A stretch of 64,000 nt of DNA from Phytohabitans houttuyneae (GTDB lineage Bacteria > Actinomycetota > Actinomycetes > Mycobacteriales > Micromonosporaceae), in contig NZ_BLPF01000002.1 in assembly GCF_011764425.1 (NCBI RefSeq), positions 868,997 to 932,996 on the forward strand, given 5' to 3'. The position numbers and the translations under genes are program-made. Shown piece by piece: positions 58,477 to 64,000 of the stretch (positions are counted from its first letter, which is position 1; the number at the start of each line of letters is the position of its first letter). The notes beneath the pieces are model-generated. The model was given only the letters and a program-made list of their open reading frames with translations. It did no database searches and was not told where the DNA came from.

Positions 58477-59813
58477 ATGGAATCCACACCTCCGGCGCTG
58501 GCCGGTCTTCCCGTTCTCGGCAACACGATGGCGTTCTTCCGCGACCCGGTGGCGCTGGTCCGCACCGGCAATCGCGTGCACGGTCCGGTCTTCTCGCTCA
58601 AGTTGGGGCCGAAGCGCGCCGCGGTGGTGGTCGGTCCACAGGAGAGCCGCGATGTCATCGCGCTTCCGGAGTCGACGCTCGCCGTGCGGCCGGTGTACCA
58701 GTGGGTCAAGCCGATGTTCGGCGACGTGATGCAGGCCGCCGAGTACGAGCGCTATGTGGCCCAGCGAACCGCTCTGCTACCCGCGTTCCAGGGCCGCAAC
58801 TACACCGCGTACGTCGAGTCGATGGCGGCCGAGATCGACGAGTGGCTGGGAAAGCTGGGCACGGAAGGCACGATCGACGCCGCCCGCGACATCGAGGCGC
58901 TCTCGTTCCGTATCGCCCTGCGGCTGTTCCTGGGCGCCGACTTCCGTAACCGCAACGGCGCCGAGTTCCACGCGCTGTTCCTGGACGTCGCGGCCGGGAT
59001 GGAGTTGTTCCTGCCGGCGAACCTGCCGATACCCCGACTGATCCGCCGGGACCGGGCGAGGCGCAAGCTCTTCGCTCTGCTGAAGCCGCACCTCGACGCG
59101 GTCCGGTCCGACCCGGACCGGGAGCGGTACGGGTTCCTGGCACACGTGGTCGCCGGCGTGGACCAGGACGGCCACCGCTTCGACGACGACACGATCATGG
59201 GCCTGATCCTCATCCTGGTCTACGCGGCGTACGAGACCACCGCCGCGCAACTCGCCTGGACGCTGATCCTGCTGCTCCAGAACCCCGAGCATCTGAAGTT
59301 GGTCGAAGCGGAGATCGACGGGGTCGTGGGCACCGACCGCCAGGTACCGGACCTCGCGGCCCTGCGACGCCTCGACTACCTGTACCGGTGCCAGTTGGAG
59401 GCGCACAGGCTGCGGCCGGTCACCACGATGCTGACGCGGGAGACGATGACACCGTTCGAGGTGGGGGGCTGGACGGTGCCGGCTGGCTGGCAGACCATGT
59501 TCTGCCCGCCGGTGACCCACCGGGTGCCGGAGCTCTACCCTGAGCCCGACCTGTTCGATCCGGACCGCTTCACGGGCTCGCGCGATCCCGGTGGCCGCGC
59601 CGCCGGCGGGCTGCTCAACCTCGGCGGCGGGGGCACGGCTGCCTTGGCGGACGCTTCGCCGAGCTGGAGATGAAGGCCGTCACGGCGATGCTGTTGCGGT
59701 CGTACACGCTCGAGCTGGTGCACCCCGATCCGCCGGCCGCCAAGGGATTGGGGCTGGCCCGGCCGGCGAGCCCGTGTCCGCTGCGGTACAAGGCCCGCGG
59801 CGCGGCGCGGTAG
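58477..59813 (+). CDS. Cytochrome P450, CYP51/eukaryote-like type; one apparent frameshift
   Basis: About 445 residues once one G is added to the run 59629-59633, which completes the haem loop LGGGGHGCLGGRFAELEM. The frame as read ends at 59673, right after this loop, without the haem Cys. The I-helix region is YAAYETTAAQL, and ExxR is EAHR in LEAHRLRP. Sequence features (GLPVLGNTMAFFRDPVALV, FDPDRF) resemble the CYP51/CYP170 branch more than the first P450 of this region. Confidence 0.82.
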
Positions 59814-59856
59814 CGGCACCCGCCGGGTGGCCGGCGGGGCGCACGGTACCGCGGTG

Positions 59857-60669
59857 TCAGGCGGCGAGCCTCGGGCCGAACAGCGGCAGCCCCGCCACGA
59901 TCGGCGGTTCGGTGCCGGTGCTGGTCGCCAACGTCACGTGTACGGGGCCGGCGGTCCGACCCGCGCGGACGGCGACGGCCGTGTCCGCGGCGCCCACCCA
60001 CTGCTGCCCGTCGAGGTCGCCGGCGAGCACCTCGACGACGGTCGTGGTGGTGGGGTGGCCGGCGGCCAACAGGTGGTACGTCCCGTCCGGCACCACGTCG
60101 ATGCGGAAGTCCCCCGAACCGTCCGCGCCGGTGCAGGCGATAGGCGGGCCGATGGCGAGCGGGCCGGGGAACAGCCCGATCATGACCACGAGATCCGGTC
60201 GCCACGGAAGGTGCACGGTGCCCACCACGGACCCGCCGTTCCGGGAGGACACATGCGGCATGCGGGTGAGCAGATCGGTCACCGCCTGCTCGCCGAGCTG
60301 GCCGCCGAGCCGGCGAAGCTCCCGCGGCCCGACGCCGACCTGCTGCGCGAACTGGGTGGTGAAGGTGCCGAGGCTGCTGTAGCCCACGCTGGTGCAGATG
60401 TCGGTGACGCTGATCGGGCTGGACACGATCAGCCGCTTGGCCTCGGCCATCCGCAGCGCGGCCAGGAACCGGCCGGGTGGCGTGCCCGTGACGAGCCGGA
60501 AGACCCGGCTGAAGTGGAACGGGCTCATGTACGCCACCTGGGCCAGCTCTTTGAGCGTGAGCGGCTCGGTGAGCCGCTGGCGCATCACGGTCACGACGTG
60601 CGCGATGGCGTCCCTGTGCTGTTCGACGGCCGCTGGCGAGTGCCGCCGGCCGAGCGCCTGGGAGCTCAT
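59857..60669 (-). CDS. AraC-family transcriptional regulator
   Basis: 270 residues. Two N-terminal helix-turn-helix motifs (PLTLKELAQVAYMSPFHFSRV and ISVTDICTSVGYSSLGTFTT) precede a C-terminal beta-sandwich-like domain (FRIDVVPDGTYHLLAAGHP). The HTH at the N-terminus is the less common order. It overlaps the SRPBCC gene by ATGA and thus forms an operon with it, suggesting pathway-specific control. Confidence 0.85.
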   Translation of the reverse strand: MSSQALGRRHSPAAVEQHRDAIAHVVTVMRQRLTEPLTLKELAQVAYMSPFHFSRVFRLVTGTPPGRFLAALRMAEAKRLIVSSPISVTDICTSVGYSSLGTFTTQFAQQVGVGPRELRRLGGQLGEQAVTDLLTRMPHVSSRNGGSVVGTVHLPWRPDLVVMIGLFPGPLAIGPPIACTGADGSGDFRIDVVPDGTYHLLAAGHPTTTTVVEVLAGDLDGQQWVGAADTAVAVRAGRTAGPVHVTLATSTGTEPPIVAGLPLFGPRLAA

Positions 60670-61523
60670 CGCGGACCCGATCGCGCCGTCCGATGGGCGT
60701 GATCCTCGGCGAGGGCGAGCGCGGCGGTCCAGGCCGCCGCGAAGCGGTGCCGTAGCCCGCGTGCCTGAAGGTCGCCCAGACCCAGCTCGGACCAGCCGGT
60801 GTGGCTGATGGCGAGCCGGCTTCCCTGTTCGGTCTCGGTGGCCAGCACCTCGCACCTGGTCACGGCGGTGGCCTGTGGCACGGCCACGGCGAAGGTGAGG
60901 GACTTGTCCGGGATCAGCTTCCAGTCACGGATGGCGAACCGGCGGGGACCGTCAGAGTCGACCACGAAGAACCAGCGCGGCTTTCCGCTCTCGGCAGCCA
61001 CCGGCAGCCAGTCGGTGATCGAGCCGTCCCGCAACGGCCGCCAGGTCCCGGCCGGCAGGTCGGCGCCGCCGTCGATGACCTCGCGCCAGCGGTACCGCGC
61101 GGACTCGCCGGTCGTCAGGTGGGTGGCGAGCCGGTTCAGGAAGTCCAGCCAACCCGCCCGCAGCTGGGCCGTCTCCGACGGCGGCCGTCCGGGACAGCTG
61201 TCGTCGACCGTCACCGTGCTGTGTCCGTCCTCTGTGGACAGCGACCAGCGGACCTCGGAGGCCGGTCCCACGCCGAGAAACCGCCACTCGAACGCGATGC
61301 GGTCCTCGGCCCGCACGTCATGAACCACCACGTCGAAGAAATCACCATCGCCGAAGTCGAGCACCACATTGTGTCCGGGCGTCATCCGTGCGTTCAGGCT
61401 GCCGAGCCACTGCGCGACGCGGTCGGGCTCGGTGAGCGCGGACCATACCTCCCGGGGCGGAAGCGGCACAGTGCAGCTCACACGCACCCAGTCGCTCGGC
61501 AGCGCCACATAGTCACCGGACAT
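60666..61523 (-). CDS. Two-domain SRPBCC (AHSA1/cyclase-like) protein, second copy
   Basis: 285 residues. The first START-like domain (VPLPPREVWSALTEPDRVAQWL, FEWRFLGVGPASEVRWSL) and the second (about 150-270; WFFVVDSDGPRRFAIRDWKL) repeat the architecture of the protein at 49647. It is probably a paralogue. It is 12 bases upstream of the KR gene stop side and cotranscribed with the AraC gene. Confidence 0.75.
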   Translation of the reverse strand: MSGDYVALPSDWVRVSCTVPLPPREVWSALTEPDRVAQWLGSLNARMTPGHNVVLDFGDGDFFDVVVHDVRAEDRIAFEWRFLGVGPASEVRWSLSTEDGHSTVTVDDSCPGRPPSETAQLRAGWLDFLNRLATHLTTGESARYRWREVIDGGADLPAGTWRPLRDGSITDWLPVAAESGKPRWFFVVDSDGPRRFAIRDWKLIPDKSLTFAVAVPQATAVTRCEVLATETEQGSRLAISHTGWSELGLGDLQARGLRHRFAAAWTAALALAEDHAHRTARSGPR

Positions 61524-61535
61524 GGCAGGAACTCC

Positions 61536-63089
61536 TTATTCAAAGACCGGTCGAGTACGCCGGATCTGGTATTGGTAACGAAGGATCGGTTCCGCGGCGG
61601 GCAGAGGTCCCGGGGAAACGCCGGACAGGACCACGCAGTCGACCCGGTCACCGGCCACCGCCGCGCGCAGCAGCAGCGGCGCGCCGGCCGGGCTCGCGGT
61701 CCCCGCAGGCCTGGCCTCGCGGGCGGCGGTCAGGCGGTCGAGGGCGGCGTCTGGCACGGCCGCGGCCGCGACGATGCGTGCCAGCTTGTCCAGCCGCGCC
61801 TGGTCGAAGTTGGCGCCGGGTTGTACGACGTATGCGGTGTCGATCCCGGGTATCCCTTCGGGCCGTCCGGACCAGCGGCCTTCGGCGCCGCGCACCTCGG
61901 CGGCGATCACAAGCGAGCCAGGCACGGGCGCCCCGCCGTTGGTCTTCGCGGCGGTCAGCGCGCCGAGCAACTCTACCGTGGCGGCGACGCCGGTCGTGAC
62001 AGGGATGGGCACCATGCCCATGAGGCGTGCCGCGGCGCGCACGCCGCGGGCGATCCCGGCGCCCGACCACAGCGACCACTCCGCGGTGCACCAACGCACG
62101 GCGGGGTGGGCGGCGGCAAGCCTTCCCATCTCACGGCGCAGCGACTCGTTGGCCAGTGCGTAGCCGTACAGGCCGGGGTGGGCGCCGCGGGCGGTGACCG
62201 AGCCGAACGCGAGCACTGCCCGCAGGTGGCGATGGTCCACAGCGGACAGTACGGACTGGAGCGTGCCCACCTTGGCCGCGCCCATGGCGCTTATCTCCTC
62301 GACGGTGAGCTTCCGGCCCGTCCCGCCGACGACACGCCCCGCGCAGTGCACGAGGGCGCGTGGCGCCAGCCCGGCGAGGCACCGCCGGGCCGCCTCGCGG
62401 TCGGTGAGGTCGACCTGCACGACCTGCGCCTCCGGCGCCAGCCGCCGCAGCATGGACACGTACCGCTGCGTGTCGATCGGCGCCTCCGCCTCCGCGCGGA
62501 CGTCGACGACGACCGGCACCGCTCCGGCCGCGGCGAGCGCGACCGCCACGCGGATGCCGAGCCCGCCCAGCCCGCCGGTCACGACGACGGCCTGGCCGGC
62601 GAGGTCCGGCGCGCCGGCCGGCAGCGGGATCGGCCGCCACCCATCGGTGGTGACCGTGCCGTCGCCGTGCACGGCGAGGTCGTCGACCGCGTACGGCGGC
62701 GCACCGAGCAGTCCGGTGGCCGTGGCCAACGCGGCCGGTGTCGGGTCGGCGAGTTCGATGACGGTCGCCACCGTCTTTGACTGCTCGGCCGCGAGGCCAC
62801 GCAGCAGGGTGCCGCCGCCCGCGCCACTGTGCACCAGAACGACATGGCGCGCGCCGGGGCCGGCCGACATCGCGGCCAGCAGCGTGGGAAGCGCCTCGTC
62901 CGACAAGGAGGTGCCCAGGGCCACCACGTCCACGGTCGGACCGTCGACGCCCGGCGACGCGGCGCGCAGGTGCCGGACGAACGGGTGGTCGTCGGAGCCG
63001 ACGACCCGCCAGCGGACCGGCCGCGACGACACCCGCACCGGGACCCGCACGGGAACGAGCGCGCGCAACGTGATGCGGGTAGATGCCAT
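61536..63089 (-). CDS. Stand-alone PKS-type ketoreductase (SDR)
   Basis: 517 residues, the size of a complete modular-PKS KR didomain. An N-terminal degenerate Rossmann subdomain (to about 170) precedes the active one with VVVTGGLGGLGIRVA, VHCAGRVVGG, the catalytic Ser in AFGSVTA and Tyr in GYALANESL. It is probably NADPH-dependent and works in trans on an ACP- or CoA-bound intermediate. No KS, AT or ACP is in the window; they may lie beyond 64000. ATG follows GAGGGGGACTG. Confidence 0.8.
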   Translation of the reverse strand: MASTRITLRALVPVRVPVRVSSRPVRWRVVGSDDHPFVRHLRAASPGVDGPTVDVVALGTSLSDEALPTLLAAMSAGPGARHVVLVHSGAGGGTLLRGLAAEQSKTVATVIELADPTPAALATATGLLGAPPYAVDDLAVHGDGTVTTDGWRPIPLPAGAPDLAGQAVVVTGGLGGLGIRVAVALAAAGAVPVVVDVRAEAEAPIDTQRYVSMLRRLAPEAQVVQVDLTDREAARRCLAGLAPRALVHCAGRVVGGTGRKLTVEEISAMGAAKVGTLQSVLSAVDHRHLRAVLAFGSVTARGAHPGLYGYALANESLRREMGRLAAAHPAVRWCTAEWSLWSGAGIARGVRAAARLMGMVPIPVTTGVAATVELLGALTAAKTNGGAPVPGSLVIAAEVRGAEGRWSGRPEGIPGIDTAYVVQPGANFDQARLDKLARIVAAAAVPDAALDRLTAAREARPAGTASPAGAPLLLRAAVAGDRVDCVVLSGVSPGPLPAAEPILRYQYQIRRTRPVFE

Positions 63090-63119
63090 CAGTCCCCCTC
63101 ACGCTCCGTTACTTCAAAA

Positions 63120-63129
63120 AGGTATACCT
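63120..63129. promoter_or_regulatory. AGGTATACCT palindrome upstream of the ketoreductase gene
   Basis: A perfect 10-base palindrome in an AT-rich stretch, 31 bases from the KR start on the minus strand. TATACC could be part of a -10 box overlapped by the operator. The shape recalls TetR-family sites, but no TetR gene is in the window. Confidence 0.4.
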
Positions 63130-63188
63130 AGTGGGTTGGCCCGGCAAAGGAATCGGCGAGGGTCTTTGCGCGGATGGCGGAGCCGTAC

Positions 63189-64000
63189 CTATGCGGATGG
63201 CCGGGAAAGGTGCGCAGTGGCCGCGGCGGCTTTGAGGAGCATGGGACGGGCGGCGGCCTGGAAGTCCACCTCCGGGTCCAGCTCGCGGACGGTGTGTTCG
63301 ATCACGAGCAGTGACATCAGCGGGAACACGAACTCCGAAGCGGCGTACAGGCCGTAGTCGCGCTGGAGTGTGAACAGGTCCGTGCCGAACCGCATGAGCT
63401 CGAAGTCCTTGGCCGGCACGCCGGAGTTTCGGTGCACGAGCTCCGCCACACTCGCGACGAAACCGGCCACGTCGGCGTCCGGGGCGAGCCGCACGGCGCT
63501 CTCCACCACCACCTCGCCACAGCGCGGGCCACGTCCCAAGGCGAGCCCGAGGAAGAACTCCGCGAACTGGCGGCGAACCGTCGGGTTCAACCGCACACTG
63601 AACCCGGCATCGAGAATCACCACCCGGGGACCGCGGAGATAGACGTTTCCGGGGTGGAGGTCGCAGTGGACGAAGCCGTCGAGGAACAGCATCTGATAGA
63701 CCGCGCTGAGCATGCGCAGTGCCAACTGTGGACGGCGGGCCGCGGAAATCGTCGACACCGGCGCCGCGGCCAGGTCCGGGATGTACTCCATGACGAGGCA
63801 CTGCGGCCGGCACAGCTCGGTCACCGGCTCCGGCACCCAGACGTACTCGGCGTCGTCGAAGTTGCGGACCAGCGTCGCCAGGTTGTCCCGCTCGGCGGCG
63901 AAGTCGAGCTGGCCGAGGATCGCCGTGCAGATGAAGCCGGTGAGTTCGCCGACCGGTACGCCACGCGCAGGCGGGAGCCGCTCGGCGAACTTGCCAAGGC
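63189..64000 (-). CDS. ABC1/AarF (UbiB)-family kinase-like protein, partial
   Basis: The reading frame continues through the right edge (LGKFAERLPPARGVPVGELT is encoded in the last 60 bases), so the 5' end is missing. Visible are VMEYIPDLAAA, the catalytic FVHCDLHPGNVYL and VILDAGFSVRLN motifs. UbiB-family proteins are atypical kinases or ATPases needed for quinone or lipid handling. Within this region it may serve in isoprenoid or lipid-linked metabolite synthesis, but housekeeping roles are equally possible. Confidence 0.85.
   Translation of the reverse strand, partial: LGKFAERLPPARGVPVGELTGFICTAILGQLDFAAERDNLATLVRNFDDAEYVWVPEPVTELCRPQCLVMEYIPDLAAAPVSTISAARRPQLALRMLSAVYQMLFLDGFVHCDLHPGNVYLRGPRVVILDAGFSVRLNPTVRRQFAEFFLGLALGRGPRCGEVVVESAVRLAPDADVAGFVASVAELVHRNSGVPAKDFELMRFGTDLFTLQRDYGLYAASEFVFPLMSLLVIEHTVRELDPEVDFQAAARPMLLKAAAATAHLSRPSA

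Overview
High-GC DNA (GTG and TTG starts common, strong Shine-Dalgarno sites, mycelial-actinomycete gene families such as a conservon-type GTPase domain, CBM2 enzymes, F420-type and PucR proteins). It most resembles a soil actinomycete of the Micromonosporaceae/Streptomyces type; the genus cannot be fixed from the window alone. No rRNA, tRNA, CRISPR array or insertion sequence was seen.

Layout. 1-1624: arsenic module arsC-aquaglyceroporin-arsC with 4-base overlaps. 1742-5526: a large caspase-STAND ATPase protein whose C-terminus is a conservon-type Ras-like GTPase domain with a broken P-loop. 5534-8018: HxlR regulator divergent from a DHFR-like reductase and a metallo-beta-lactamase-fold hydrolase, with a readable promoter/operator, then a small zinc-ribbon protein. 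8182-25084: secreted plant-polymer degradation region: subtilase-CBM2, a CBM2 protein with a duplicated domain, a deleted phytanoyl-CoA dioxygenase remnant, Gfo/Idh/MocA plus ThuA, CBM2-GH5-X2 cellulase, a divergent LacI regulator with CGAAAGTTTCG operators, GH29-CBM32-CBM13, and two near-identical GH54-CBM13 genes. 25125-34608: mixed metabolic, membrane and cell-wall genes (dehalogenase-like hydrolase, F420-type reductase, TPR, PPOX, diacylglycerol kinase, double PAP2, endonuclease/phosphatase family, class A PBP, DoxX), including a deletion junction near 27345-27357. 34704-38905: a degenerate M23 protein divergent from a lysozyme-like peptidoglycan-binding protein, an Fn3-CBM3 protein, a 13-residue Asp-rich repeat protein and a membrane TPR protein. 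39545-46789: regulators (PucR, AraC, WYL), a truncated surface/toxin-type protein with an immunity-like partner, RidA and DUF488. 46827-64000: a probable specialised-metabolite region with two two-domain SRPBCC proteins, two P450s, a DrrAB-type ABC exporter, sulfotransferase beside alkylsulfatase, methyltransferase, VOC protein, stand-alone PKS-type ketoreductase and an ABC1/UbiB kinase running off the end.

Eight reading-frame breaks are present. Every one can be repaired by adding a single G or C to an existing G/C run. This pattern suggests under-called homopolymers in the assembly rather than eight independent gene deaths; the affected genes are therefore annotated at full length with the break stated. 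The dioxygenase at 13700-14199 and the LuxR fragment at 27088-27345 look truly broken because they also lack large segments.
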